Assembly: GCA_032622095.1 (NCBI GenBank)
Contig: CP136061.1
Location: forward strand, 252,001-316,000
Length of the DNA stretch: 64,000 nucleotides
Direction: 5' to 3'
DNA from: Siphonodentalium dalli
Taxonomy: Eukaryota; Mollusca; Scaphopoda; Gadilida; Siphonodentaliidae
Shown: piece after piece, positions 36,621 to 50,301 of the stretch
How positions within the stretch are numbered: the first letter of the stretch is position 1
How the letters are laid out: each line of letters begins with the position of its first letter
The notes under the pieces: generated by a model
What the model saw: only the letters and a program-made list of their open reading frames with translations
The model's database searches: none
What the model was told of the DNA's origin: nothing
Made by a program: the position numbers and the translations under genes

Positions 36621-37070
36621 AATACTCAGAAACTAAGGGCAGTAGGAACGCGAAATCTCTAGCGATTGTAGGCATCCACGGTCTACTAAGTACAATGGTA
36701 TCGGAAACTCGGCCGAATGGATTTTGACGGAGTTATGGCCCTTTTTCGATTATTTTTCATTATTATTATTATTATACTCGACACTTTTACAACTCCCTAA
36801 TATCTGAAAGTATAAGGAGTATGAATCTCAAATTTTGTACGTATGTTGGGGTCAAAGAGTTCTAACCTATCGACGTATAATGAATATTGTCCGCGTTTGC
36901 CCTGTGGAGTTATCTCCCTTTATTTGAAAAAATGTCATTTTATTATCTCGGAAATTATAAGGAGCAGAGCATCGAAAATTGGACCGTATGTACACCTCGG
37001 TATGCCCTACTGGCAACCGGCATCAAAACTTGTGTCCGCGGTTTCCCTGAAGAGTTACCGCCCATAAACA
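36621..37070 (+). repeat. Three head modules in a C unit
   Basis: Three related ~128-bp modules occupy 36621-36748, 36800-36927 and 36943-37070. Each opens with a CTCaGAAAxTAxxAGxAG-like string, has a GTAxxxATG/GTACGTATG core and closes with GAGTTATGGCCC (36730), GAGTTATCTCCC (36907) or GAGTTACCGCCC (37052). An (ATT)n stretch separates the first two. A and B units have one such module. Confidence 0.72.
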
Positions 37071-37339
37071 GGGGAACCTCTATTTTATTGTACTCTGTTG
37101 TTCTCCCGTATCATTCCAGATAACTGCATTTGGTTTTCATAGCCGTGATGACCGTTCTCAGTTTAGTCCGAAAAAGAAATTTTAACAGAGTCGGACATAT
37201 ATTTTTACACTGATGTGGGGGGCAAAATTTTCTCAAAAATATTTTTTTGATCGATATTCATCTATTTAAGTATATGCATTCCCTGAACGAAAACAAACCC
37301 AAACCAAGTAGGATTTTTGAAATCCGATAAGAATTGCAA

Positions 37340-38153
37340 GAGTTATAGGCCCTCAAATTTTGCAGTTTGGGACATGTGCTTGTGACCCTATCTCCTCCGA
37401 AGATGTCGAAGTTTGGATGTCAACTGATACACCAACGTGTGCGGACGAAATAGTGCACGCGGTGGGCCAAATTTTGCCAGTGTCTGTTCATTATTGTGGG
37501 TATGGGGAGGGGTGGTCCGTGGTACCAATTTTTAATTCTTATCGGAATAAGATGAAACTTAGAATTTAACATCTACAACACCACCCGATCTAGAAACTGA
37601 ATTTTTTTTCGAAATTCCAGTGAAAACTGACAAAGTTAGGGGCCCTCAAATTTTGCAATTTTGGGCCCATGTGCTTGATAACACATCTCCTCCGAAGATG
37701 TCGAACTTTGAATGTCATCTGATACGCCAATGTGTGTAGGCTGAAGAGAGCACGCGGTGTGCCAAATATTGCCAGTGTCGGTTCAGTGTTGTGGGTCAGG
37801 GGAGGGGTGGTCCGAGGTACCAAAATTTATTTCGTCTCCGAATTATATGAAACTTGGAATATAACATCTACCATACACGCTAATAACAAATCTGAAAACA
37901 GATCGTAAATCCGTTAAAAACTGGCGGAGATTTTGGAACTCAAAGTTTGAATATGGGCCCATATTCTTTCCAATAACCAAAATGTTCTTCTTTTCCGAAT
38001 CAGATGAAATTTATAATATGCAATCTCAGTAAGTAGCATATATCAAAACTGAAAACAATTTTTAAATCCATTGGAAAATCACGGAGTTATGGTCCTTCAA
38101 AAATTGCATTTTGGGCCTGGTGTGACAATTTCCCAATCCCGTCACCCAATTTC
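37340..38153 (+). repeat. ~294-bp modules and tail in a C unit
   Basis: Anchors resembling GAGTTATGGCCCT occur at 37340, 37633, 37927 and 38084. The first two intervals are 293 and 294 bp. Within the first two modules, CTCAAATTTTGCA, TCTCCTCCGAAGATGTCGAA, CACGCGGTG-GCCAAAT and GGGGAGGGGTGGTCCG repeat at offsets 293-295. The third copy is reduced. The order GTGC...TCTCCT..GAAG...GGGGAGGGG resembles the 303-bp modules of A and B, so I infer common ancestry. The tail GTCACCCAATTTCGAGGCA (38142-38160) matches the A tail. Confidence 0.78.
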
Positions 38154-38284
38154 GAGGCAGGAGTGGGGTCAATTATAAACACTTGAGATCAACACACACA
38201 TGTTAAGGACAGTACACAATCATCTTACTTCATATTTTCCATCCCTAAACTGCGAATTGTTCAGTTCATGATTCGCCCTATTAT

Positions 38285-39995
38285 TATACTTCCATGGTGT
38301 AACCAAGGAAGTATATTGTTTTTGTACTGGTGCCGTTTTCCGTTTATTTGGAAATACTCAGAAACTAAGGGCAGTAGGAACGCGAAATCTCTAGCGATTG
38401 TAGGCATCCACGGTCTACTAAGTACAATGGTATCGGAAACTCGGCCGAATGGATTTTGACGGAGTTATGGCCCTTTTTCGATTATTTTTCATTATTATTA
38501 TTATTATACTCGACACTTTTACAACTCCCTAATATCTGAAAGTATAAGGAGTATGAATCTCAAATTTTGTACGTATGTTGGGGTCAAAGAGTTCTAACCT
38601 ATCGACGTATAATGAATATTGTCCGCGTTTGCCCTGTGGAGTTATCTCCCTTTATTTGAAAAAATGTCATTTTATTATCTCGGAAATTATAAGGAGCAGA
38701 GCATCGAAAATTGGACCGTATGTACACCTCGGTATGCCCTACTGGCAACCGGCATCAAAACTTGTGTCCGCGCTTTCCCTGAAGAGTTACCGCCCATAAA
38801 CAGGGGAACCTCTATTTTATTGTACTCTGTTGTTCTCCCGTATCATTCCAGATAACTGCATTTGGTTTTCATAGCCGTGATGACCGTTCTCAGTTTAGTC
38901 CGAAAAAGAAATTTTAACAGAGTCGGACATATATTTTTACACTGATGTGGGGGGCAAAATTTTCTCAAAAATATTTTTTTGATCGATATTCATCTATTTA
39001 AGTATATGCATTCCCTGAACGAAAACAAACCCAAACCAAGTAGGATTTTTGAAATCCGATAAGAATTGCAAGAGTTATAGGCCCTCAAATTTTGCAGTTT
39101 GGGACATGTGCTTGTGACCCTATCTCCTCCGAAGATGTCGAAGTTTGGATGTCAACTGATACACCAACGTGTGCGGACGAAATAGTGCACGCGGTGGGCC
39201 AAATTTTGCCAGTGTCTGTTCATTATTGTGGGTATGGGGAGGGGTGGTCCGTGGTACCAATTTTTAATTCTTATCGGAATAAGATGAAACTTAGAATTTA
39301 ACATCTACAACACCACCCGATCTAGAAACTGATTTTTTTTTCGAAATTCCAGTGAAAACTGACAAAGTTAGGGGCCCTCAAATTTTGCAATTTTGGGCCC
39401 ATGTGCTTGATAACACATCTCCTCCGAAGATGTCGAACTTTGAATGTCATCTGATACGCCAATGTGTGTAGGCTGAAGAGAGCACGCGGTGTGCCAAATA
39501 TTGCCAGTGTCGGTTCAGTGTTGTGGGTCAGGGGAGGGGTGGTCCGAGGTACCAAAATTTATTTCGTCTCCGAATTATATGAAACTTGGAATATAACATC
39601 TACCATACACGCTAATAACAAATCTGAAAACAGATCGTAAATCCGTTAAAAACTGGCGGAGATTTTGGAACTCAAAGTTTGAATATGGGCCCATATTCTT
39701 TCCAATAACCAAAATGTTCTTCTTTTCCGAATCAGATGAAATTTATAATATGCAATCTCAGTAAGTAGCATATATCAAAACTGAAAACAATTTTTAAATC
39801 CATTGGAAAATCACGGAGTTATGGTCCTTCAAAAATTGCATTTTGGGCCTGGTGTGACAATTTCGAGGCAGGAGTGGGGTCAATTATAAACACTTGAGAT
39901 CAACACACACATGTTAAGGACAGTACACAATCATCTTACTTCATATTTTCCATCCCTAAACTGCGAATTGTTCAGTTCATGATTCGCCCTATTAT
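38285..39995 (+). repeat. C unit 2 (1711 bp, short)
   Basis: Lacks the 21-bp tail segment. Has GATTTTTTTTTCG (near 39331) instead of GAATTTTTTTTCG, a variant shared with units 7 and 11. Confidence 0.95.
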
Positions 39996-41706
39996 TATAC
40001 TTCCATGGTGTAACCAAGGAAGTATATTGTTTTTGTACTGGTGCCGTTTTCCGTTTATTTGGAAATACTCAGAAACTAAGGGCAGTAGGAACGCGAAATC
40101 TCTAGCGATTGTAGGCATCCACGGTCTACTAAGTACAATGGTATCGGAAACTCGGCCGAATGGATTTTGACGGAGTTATGGCCCTTTTTCGATTATTTTT
40201 CATTATTATTATTATTATACTCGACACTTTTACAACTCCCTAATATCTGAAAGTATAAGGAGTATGAATCTCAAATTTTGTACGTATGTTGGGGTCAAAG
40301 AGTTCTAACCTATCGACGTATAATGAATATTGTCCGCGTTTGCCCTGTGGAGTTATCTCCCTTTATTTGAAAAAATGTCATTTTATTATCTCGGAAATTA
40401 TAAGGAGCAGAGCATCGAAAATTGGACCGTATGTACACCTCGGTATGCCCTACTGGCAACCGGCATCAAAACTTGTGTCCGCGCTTTCCCTGAAGAGTTA
40501 CCGCCCATAAACAGGGGAACCTCTATTTTATTGTACTCTGTTGTTCTCCCGTATCATTCCAGATAACTGCATTTGGTTTTCATAGCCGTGATGACCGTTC
40601 TCAGTTTAGTCCGAAAAAGAAATTTTAACAGAGTCGGACATATATTTTTACACTGATGTGGGGGGCAAAATTTTCTCAAAAATATTTTTTTGATCGATAT
40701 TCATCTATTTAAGTATATGCATTCCCTGAACGAAAACAAACCCAAACCAAGTAGGATTTTTGAAATCCGATAAGAATTGCAAGAGTTATAGGCCCTCAAA
40801 TTTTGCAGTTTGGGACATGTGCTTGTGACCCTATCTCCTCCGAAGATGTCGAAGTTTGGATGTCAACTGATACACCAACGTGTGCGGACGAAATAGTGCA
40901 CGCGGTGGGCCAAATTTTGCCAGTGTCTGTTCATTATTGTGGGTATGGGGAGGGGTGGTCCGTGGTACCAATTTTTAATTCTTATCGGAATAAGATGAAA
41001 CTTAGAATTTAACATCTACAACACCACCCGATCTAGAAACTGAATTTTTTTTCGAAATTCCAGTGAAAACTGACAAAGTTAGGGGCCCTCAAATTTTGCA
41101 ATTTTGGGCCCATGTGCTTGATAACACATCTCCTCCGAAGATGTCGAACTTTGAATGTCATCTGATACGCCAATGTGTGTAGGCTGAAGAGAGCACGCGG
41201 TGTGCCAAATATTGCCAGTGTCGGTTCAGTGTTGTGGGTCAGGGGAGGGGTGGTCCGAGGTACCAAAATTTATTTCGTCTCCGAATTATATGAAACTTGG
41301 AATATAACATCTACCATACACGCTAATAACAAATCTGAAAACAGATCGTAAATCCGTTAAAAACTGGCGGAGATTTTGGAACTCAAAGTTTGAATATGGG
41401 CCCATATTCTTTCCAATAACCAAAATGTTCTTCTTTTCCGAATCAGATGAAATTTATAATATGCAATCTCAGTAAGTAGCATATATCAAAACTGAAAACA
41501 ATTTTTAAATCCATTGGAAAATCACGGAGTTATGGTCCTTCAAAAATTGCATTTTGGGCCTGGTGTGACAATTTCGAGGCAGGAGTGGGGTCAATTATAA
41601 ACACTTGAGATCAACACACACATGTTAAGGACAGTACACAATCATCTTACTTCATATTTTCCATCCCTAAACTGCGAATTGTTCAGTTCATGATTCGCCC
41701 TATTAT
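39996..41706 (+). repeat. C unit 3 (1711 bp, short)
   Basis: Consensus-like short unit. No private variant was noticed. Confidence 0.95.
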
Positions 41707-43417
41707 TATACTTCCATGGTGTAACCAAGGAAGTATATTGTTTTTGTACTGGTGCCGTTTTCCGTTTATTTGGAAATACTCAGAAACTAAGGGCAGTAGG
41801 AACGCGAAATCTCTAGCGATTGTAGGCATCCACGGTCTACTAAGTACAATGGTATCGGAAACTCGGCCGAATGGATTTTGACGGAGTTATGGCCCTTTTT
41901 CGATTATTTTTCATTATTATTATTATTATACTCGACACTTTTACAACTCCCTAATATCTGAAAGTATAAGGAGTATGAATCTCAAATTTTGTACGTATGT
42001 TGGGGTCAAAGAGTTCTAACCTATCGACGTATAATGAATATTGTCCGCGTTTGCCCTGTGGAGTTATCTCCCTTTATTTGAAAAAATGTCATTTTATTAT
42101 CTCGGAAATTATAAGGAGCAGAGCATCGAAAATTGGACCGTATGTACACCTCGGTATGCCCTACTGGCAACCGGCATCAAAACTTGTGTCCGCGCTTTCC
42201 CTGAAGAGTTACCGCCCATAAACAGGGGAACCTCTATTTTATTGTACTCTGTTGTTCTCCCGTATCATTCCAGATAACTGCATTTGGTTTTCATAGCCGT
42301 GATGACCGTTCTCAGTTTAGTCCGAAAAAGAAATTTTAACAGAGTCGGACATATATTTTTACACTGATGTGGGGGGCAAAATTTTCTCAAAAATATTTTT
42401 TTGATCGATATTCATCTATTTAAGTATATGCATTCCCTGAACGAAAACAAACCCAAACCAAGTAGGATTTTTGAAATCCGATAAGAATTGCAAGAGTTAT
42501 AGGCCCTCAAATTTTGCAGTTTGGGACATGTGCTTGTGACCCTATCTCCTCCGAAGATGTCGAAGTTTGGATGTCAACTGATACACCAACGTGTGCGGAC
42601 GAAATAGTGCACGCGGTGGGCCAAATTTTGCCAGTGTCTGTTCATTATTGTGGGTATGGGGAGGGGTGGTCCGTGGTACCAATTTTTAATTCTTATCGGA
42701 ATAAGATGAAACTTAGAATTTAACATCTACAACACCACCCGATCTAGAAACTGAATTTTTTTTCGAAATTCCAGTGAAAACTGACAAAGTTAGGGGCCCT
42801 CAAATTTTGCAATTTTGGGCCCATGTGCTTGATAACACATCTCCTCCGAAGATGTCGAACTTTGAATGTCATCTGATACGCCAATGTGTGTAGGCTGAAG
42901 AGAGCACGCGGTGTGCCAAATATTGCCAGTGTCGGTTCAGTGTTGTGGGTCAGGGGAGGGGTGGTCCGAGGTACCAAAATTTATTTCGTCTCCGAATTAT
43001 ATGAAACTTGGAATATAACATCTACCATACACGCTAATAACAAATCTGAAAACAGATCGTAAATCCGTTAAAAACTGGCGGAGATTTTGGAACTCAAAGT
43101 TTGAATATGGGCCCATATTCTTTCCAATAACCAAAATGTTCTTCTTTTCCGAATCAGATGAAATTTATAATATGCAATCTCAGTAAGTAGCATATATCAA
43201 AACTGAAAACAATTTTTAAATCCATTGGAAAATCACGGAGTTATGGTCCTTCAAAAATTGCATTTTGGGCCTGGTGTGACAATTTCGAGGCAGGAGTGGG
43301 GTCAATTATAAACACTTGAGATCAACACACACATGTTAAAGACAGTACACAATCATCTTACTTCATATTTTCCATCCCTAAACTGCGAATTGTTCAGTTC
43401 ATGATTCGCCCTATTAT
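41707..43417 (+). repeat. C unit 4 (1711 bp, short)
   Basis: Carries A for G at 43340 near its end, a variant found elsewhere only in unit 6. Confidence 0.95.
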
Positions 43418-45128
43418 TATACTTCCATGGTGTAACCAAGGAAGTATATTGTTTTTGTACTGGTGCCGTTTTCCGTTTATTTGGAAATACTCAGAAACTA
43501 AGGGCAGTAGGAACGCGAAATCTCTAGCGATTGTAGGCATCCACGGTCTACTAAGTACAATGGTATCGGAAACTCGGCCGAATGGATTTTGACGGAGTTA
43601 TGGCCCTTTTTCGATTATTTTTCATTATTATTATTATTATACTCGTCACTTTTACAACTCCCTAATATCTGAAAGTATAAGGAGTATGAATCTCAAATTT
43701 TGTACGTATGTTGGGGTCAAAGAGTTCTAACCTATCGACGTATAATGAATATTGTCCGCGTTTGCCCTGTGGAGTTATCTCCCTTTATTTGAAAAAATGT
43801 CATTTTATTATCTCGGAAATTATAAGGAGCAGAGCATCGAAAATTGGACCGTATGTACACCTCGGTATGCCCTACTGGCAACCGGCATCAAAACTTGTGT
43901 CCGCGCTTTCCCTGAAGAGTTACCGCCCATAAACAGGGGAACCTCTATTTTATTGTACTCTGTTGTTCTCCCGTATCATTCCAGATAACTGCATTTGGTT
44001 TTCATAGCCGTGATGACCGTTCTCAGTTTAGTCCGAAAAAGAAATTTTAACAGAGTCGGACATATATTTTTACACTGATGTGGGGGGCAAAATTTTCTCA
44101 AAAATATTTTTTTGATCGATATTCATCTATTTAAGTATATGCATTCCCTGAACGAAAACAAACCCAAACCAAGTAGGATTTTTGAAATCCGATAAGAATT
44201 GCAAGAGTTATAGGCCCTCAAATTTTGCAGTTTGGGACATGTGCTTGTGACCCTATCTCCTCCGAAGATGTCGAAGTTTGGATGTCAACTGATACACCAA
44301 CGTGTGCGGACGAAATAGTGCACGCGGTGGGCCAAATTTTGCCAGTGTCTGTTCATTATTGTGGGTATGGGGAGGGGTGGTCCGTGGTACCAATTTTTAA
44401 TTCTTATCGGAATAAGATGAAACTTAGAATTTAACATCTACAACACCACCCGATCTAGAAACTGAATTTTTTTTCGAAATTCCAGTGAAAACTGACAAAG
44501 TTAGGGGCCCTCAAATTTTGCAATTTTGGGCCCATGTGCTTGATAACACATCTCCTCCGAAGATGTCGAACTTTGAATGTCATCTGATACGCCAATGTGT
44601 GTAGGCTGAAGAGAGCACGCGGTGTGCCAAATATTGCCAGTGTCGGTTCAGTGTTGTGGGTCAGGGGAGGGGTGGTCCGAGGTACCAAAATTTATTTCGT
44701 CTCCGAATTATATGAAACTTGGAATATAACATCTACCATACACGCTAATAACAAATCTGAAAACAGATCGTAAATCCGTTAAAAACTGGCGGAGATTTTG
44801 GAACTCAAAGTTTGAATATGGGCCCATATTCTTTCCAATAACCAAAATGTTCTTCTTTTCCGAATCAGATGAAATTTATAATATGCAATCTCAGTAAGTA
44901 GCATATATCAAAACTGAAAACAATTTTTAAATCCATTGGAAAATCACGGAGTTATGGTCCTTCAAAAATTGCATTTTGGGCCTGGTGTGACAATTTCGAG
45001 GCAGGAGTGGGGTCAATTATAAACACTTGAGATCAACACACACATGTTAAGGACAGTACACAATCATCTTACTTCATATTTTCCATCCCTAAACTGCGAA
45101 TTGTTCAGTTCATGATTCGCCCTATTAT
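43418..45128 (+). repeat. C unit 5 (1711 bp, short)
   Basis: Carries T for A at 43646 (ACTCGTCAC), found elsewhere only in unit 7. Pairs with unit 4 as a dimer that recurs as units 6 and 7. Confidence 0.95.
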
Positions 45129-46839
45129 TATACTTCCATGGTGTAACCAAGGAAGTATATTGTTTTTGTACTGGTGCCGTTTTCCGTTTATTTGGAAATA
45201 CTCAGAAACTAAGGGCAGTAGGAACGCGAAATCTCTAGCGATTGTAGGCATCCACGGTCTACTAAGTACAATGGTATCGGAAACTCGGCCGAATGGATTT
45301 TGACGGAGTTATGGCCCTTTTTCGATTATTTTTCATTATTATTATTATTATACTCGACACTTTTACAACTCCCTAATATCTGAAAGTATAAGGAGTATGA
45401 ATCTCAAATTTTGTACGTATGTTGGGGTCAAAGAGTTCTAACCTATCGACGTATAATGAATATTGTCCGCGTTTGCCCTGTGGAGTTATCTCCCTTTATT
45501 TGAAAAAATGTCATTTTATTATCTCGGAAATTATAAGGAGCAGAGCATCGAAAATTGGACCGTATGTACACCTCGGTATGCCCTACTGGCAACCGGCATC
45601 AAAACTTGTGTCCGCGCTTTCCCTGAAGAGTTACCGCCCATAAACAGGGGAACCTCTATTTTATTGTACTCTGTTGTTCTCCCGTATCATTCCAGATAAC
45701 TGCATTTGGTTTTCATAGCCGTGATGACCGTTCTCAGTTTAGTCCGAAAAAGAAATTTTAACAGAGTCGGACATATATTTTTACACTGATGTGGGGGGCA
45801 AAATTTTCTCAAAAATATTTTTTTGATCGATATTCATCTATTTAAGTATATGCATTCCCTGAACGAAAACAAACCCAAACCAAGTAGGATTTTTGAAATC
45901 CGATAAGAATTGCAAGAGTTATAGGCCCTCAAATTTTGCAGTTTGGGACATGTGCTTGTGACCCTATCTCCTCCGAAGATGTCGAAGTTTGGATGTCAAC
46001 TGATACACCAACGTGTGCGGACGAAATAGTGCACGCGGTGGGCCAAATTTTGCCAGTGTCTGTTCATTATTGTGGGTATGGGGAGGGGTGGTCCGTGGTA
46101 CCAATTTTTAATTCTTATCGGAATAAGATGAAACTTAGAATTTAACATCTACAACACCACCCGATCTAGAAACTGAATTTTTTTTCGAAATTCCAGTGAA
46201 AACTGACAAAGTTAGGGGCCCTCAAATTTTGCAATTTTGGGCCCATGTGCTTGATAACACATCTCCTCCGAAGATGTCGAACTTTGAATGTCATCTGATA
46301 CGCCAATGTGTGTAGGCTGAAGAGAGCACGCGGTGTGCCAAATATTGCCAGTGTCGGTTCAGTGTTGTGGGTCAGGGGAGGGGTGGTCCGAGGTACCAAA
46401 ATTTATTTCGTCTCCGAATTATATGAAACTTGGAATATAACATCTACCATACACGCTAATAACAAATCTGAAAACAGATCGTAAATCCGTTAAAAACTGG
46501 CGGAGATTTTGGAACTCAAAGTTTGAATATGGGCCCATATTCTTTCCAATAACCAAAATGTTCTTCTTTTCCGAATCAGATGAAATTTATAATATGCAAT
46601 CTCAGTAAGTAGCATATATCAAAACTGAAAACAATTTTTAAATCCATTGGAAAATCACGGAGTTATGGTCCTTCAAAAATTGCATTTTGGGCCTGGTGTG
46701 ACAATTTCGAGGCAGGAGTGGGGTCAATTATAAACACTTGAGATCAACACACACATGTTAAAGACAGTACACAATCATCTTACTTCATATTTTCCATCCC
46801 TAAACTGCGAATTGTTCAGTTCATGATTCGCCCTATTAT
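45129..46839 (+). repeat. C unit 6 (1711 bp, short)
   Basis: Shares the unit 4 variant at 46762, which is 43340 + 3422 (two units). Confidence 0.95.
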
Positions 46840-48571
46840 TATACTTCCATGGTGTAACCAAGGAAGTATATTGTTTTTGTACTGGTGCCGTTTTCCGTTT
46901 ATTTGGAAATACTCAGAAACTAAGGGCAGTAGGAACGCGAAATCTCTAGCGATTGTAGGCATCCACGGTCTACTAAGTACAATGGTATCGGAAACTCGGC
47001 CGAATGGATTTTGACGGAGTTATGGCCCTTTTTCGATTATTTTTCATTATTATTATTATTATACTCGTCACTTTTACAACTCCCTAATATCTGAAAGTAT
47101 AAGGAGTATGAATCTCAAATTTTGTACGTATGTTGGGGTCAAAGAGTTCTAACCTATCGACGTATAATGAATATTGTCCGCGTTTGCCCTGTGGAGTTAT
47201 CTCCCTTTATTTGAAAAAATGTCATTTTATTATCTCGGAAATTATAAGGAGCAGAGCATCGAAAATTGGACCGTATGTACACCTCGGTATGCCCTACTGG
47301 CAACCGGCATCAAAACTTGTGTCCGCGCTTTCCCTGAAGAGTTACCGCCCATAAACAGGGGAACCTCTATTTTATTGTACTCTGTTGTTCTCCCGTATCA
47401 TTCCAGATAACTGCATTTGGTTTTCATAGCCGTGATGACCGTTCTCAGTTTAGTCCGAAAAAGAAATTTTAATAGAGTCGGACATATATTTTTACACTGA
47501 TGTGGGGGGCAAAATTTTCTCAAAAATATTTTTTTGATCGATATTCATCTATTTAAGTATATGCATTCCCTGAACGAAAACAAACCCAAACCAAGTAGGA
47601 TTTTTGAAATCCGATAAGAATTGCAAGAGTTATAGGCCCTCAAATTTTGCAGTTTGGGACATGTGCTTGTGACCCTATCTCCTCCGAAGATGTCGAAGTT
47701 TGGATGTCAACTGATACACCAACGTGTGCGGACGAAATAGTGCACGCGGTGGGCCAAATTTTGCCAGTGTCTGTTCATTATTGTGGGTATGGGGAGGGGT
47801 GGTCCGTGGTACCAATTTTTAATTCTTATCGGAATAAGATGAAACTTAGAATTTAACATCTACAACACCACCCGATCTAGAAACTGATTTTTTTTTCGAA
47901 ATTCCAGTGAAAACTGACAAAGTTAGGGGCCCTCAAATTTTGCAATTTTGGGCCCATGTGCTTGATAACACATCTCCTCCGAAGATGTCGAACTTTGAAT
48001 GTCATCTGATACGCCAATGTGTGTAGGCTGAAGAGAGCACGCGGTGTGCCAAATATTGCCAGTGTCGGTTCAGTGTTGTGGGTCAGGGGAGGGGTGGTCC
48101 GAGGTACCAAAATTTATTTCGTCTCCGAATTATATGAAACTTGGAATATAACATCTACCATACACGCTAATAACAAATCTGAAAACAGATCGTAAATCCG
48201 TTAAAAACTGGCGGAGATTTTGGAACTCAAAGTTTGAATATGGGCCCATATTCTTTCCAATAACCAAAATGTTCTTCTTTTCCGAATCAGATGAAATTTA
48301 TAATATGCAATCTCAGTAAGTAGCATATATCAAAACTGAAAACAATTTTTAAATCCATTGGAAAATCACGGAGTTATGGTCCTTCAAAAATTGCATTTTG
48401 GGCCTGGTGTGACAATTTCCCAATCCCGTCACCCAATTTCGAGGCAGGAGTGGGGTCAATTATAAACACTTGAGATCAACACACACATGTTAAGGACAGT
48501 ACACAATCATCTTACTTCATATTTTCCATCCCTAAACTGCGAATTGTTCAGTTCATGATTCGCCCTATTAT
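46840..48571 (+). repeat. C unit 7 (1732 bp, long)
   Basis: Shares the unit 5 variant at 47068. Has a private T at 47473 and the GATTTTTTTTTCG variant. It is the first long unit after five short ones, so it looks like a recombinant of a short head and a long tail. Confidence 0.94.
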
Positions 48572-50301
48572 TATACTTCCATGGTGTAACCAAGGAAGTA
48601 TATTGTTTTTGTACTGGTGCCGTTTTCCGTTTATTTGGAAATACTCAGAAACTAAGGGCAGTAGGAACGCGAAATCTCTAGCGATTGTAGGCATCCACGG
48701 TCTACTAAGTACAATGGTATCGGAAACTCGGCCGAATGGATTTTGACGGAGTTATGGCCCTTTTTCGATTATTTTTCATTATTATTATTATTATACTCGA
48801 CACTTTTACAACTCCCTAATATCTGAAAGTATAAGGAGTATGAATCTCAAATTTTGTACGTATGTTGGGGTCAAAGAGTTCTAACCTATCGACGTATAAT
48901 GAATATTGTCCGCGTTTGCCCTGTGGAGTTATCTCCCTTTATTTGAAAAAATGTCATTTTATTATCTCGGAAATTATAAGGAGCAGAGCATCGAAAATTG
49001 GACCGTATGTACACCTCGGTATGCCCTACTGGCAACCGGCATCAAAACTTGTGTCCGCGCTTTCCCTGAAGAGTTACCGCCCATAAACAGGGGAACCTCT
49101 ATTTTATTGTACTCTGTTGTTCTCCCGTATCATTCCAGATAACTGCATTTGGTTTTCATAGCCGTGATGACCGTTCTCAGTTTAGTCCGAAAAAGAAATT
49201 TTAACAGAGTCGGACATATATTTTTACACTGATGTGGGGGGCAAAATTTTCTCAAAAATATTTTTTTGATCGATATTCATCTATTTAAGTATATGCATTC
49301 CCTGAACGAAAACAAACCCAAACCAAGTAGGATTTTTGAAATCCGATAAGAATTGCAAGAGTTATAGGCCCTCAAATTTTGCAGTTTGGGACATGTGCTT
49401 GTGACCCTATCTCCTCCGAAGATGTCGAAGTTTGGATGTCAACTGATACACCAACGTGTGCGGACAAATAGTGCACGCGGTGGGCCAAATTTTGCCAGTG
49501 TCTGTTCATTATTGTGGGTATGGGGAGGGGTGGTCCGTGGTACCAATTTTTAATTCTTATCGGAATAAGATGAAACTTAGAATTTAACATCTACAACACC
49601 ACCCGATCTAGAAACTGATTTTTTTTCGAAATTCCAGTAAAAACTGACAAAGTTAGGGGCCCTCAAATTTTGCAATTTTGGGCCCATGTGCTTGATAACA
49701 CATCTCCTCCGAAGATGTCGAACTTTGAATGTCATCTGATACGCCAATGTGTGTAGGCTGAAGAGAGCACGCGGTGTGCCAAATATTGCCAGTGTCGGTT
49801 CAGTGTTGTGGGTCAGGGGAGGGGTGGTCCGAGGTACCAAAATTTATTTCGTCTCCGAATTATATGAAACTTGGAATATAACATCTACCATACACGCTAA
49901 TAACAAATCTGAAAACAGATCGTAAATCCGTTAAAAACTGGCGGAGATTTTGGAACTCAAAGTTTGAATATGGGCCCATATTCTTTCCAATAACCAAAAT
50001 GTTCTTCTTTTCCGAATCAGATGAAATTTATAATATGCAATCTCAGTAAGTAGCATATATCAAAACTGAAAACAATTTTTAAATCCATTGGAAAATCACG
50101 GAGTTATGGTCCTTCAAAAATTGCATTTTGGGCCTGGTGTGACAATTTCCCAATCCCGTCACCCAATTTCGAGGCAGGAGTGGGGTCAATTATAAACACT
50201 TGAGATCAACACACACATGTTAAGGACAGTACACAATCATCTTACTTCATATTTTCCATCCCTAAACTGCGAATTGTTCAGTTCATGATTCGCCCTATTA
50301 T
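48572..50301 (+). repeat. C unit 8 (1730 bp, long, two 1-bp deletions)
   Basis: Loses one base at about 49465 (GGACAAATAG for GGACGAAATAG) and one T in the tract near 49620. A for G at 49639. The indels break a 69-codon frame that is open in the other units, with no sign of compensation. Confidence 0.94.

Larger units (their letters stand above)
36553..38284 (+). repeat. C unit 1 (1732 bp, long)
   Basis: Edge unit next to the Helitron-like end. It has a private G at 37041 where the other units have C. Confidence 0.95.

Noticed and set aside
37360-37569. 69-codon frame beginning MQFGTCACDPISS in every C unit
   Set aside because: It is present because the units are near-identical. It is broken by a 1-bp deletion in unit 8, and other frames overlap the same modules. 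No domain is recognised.
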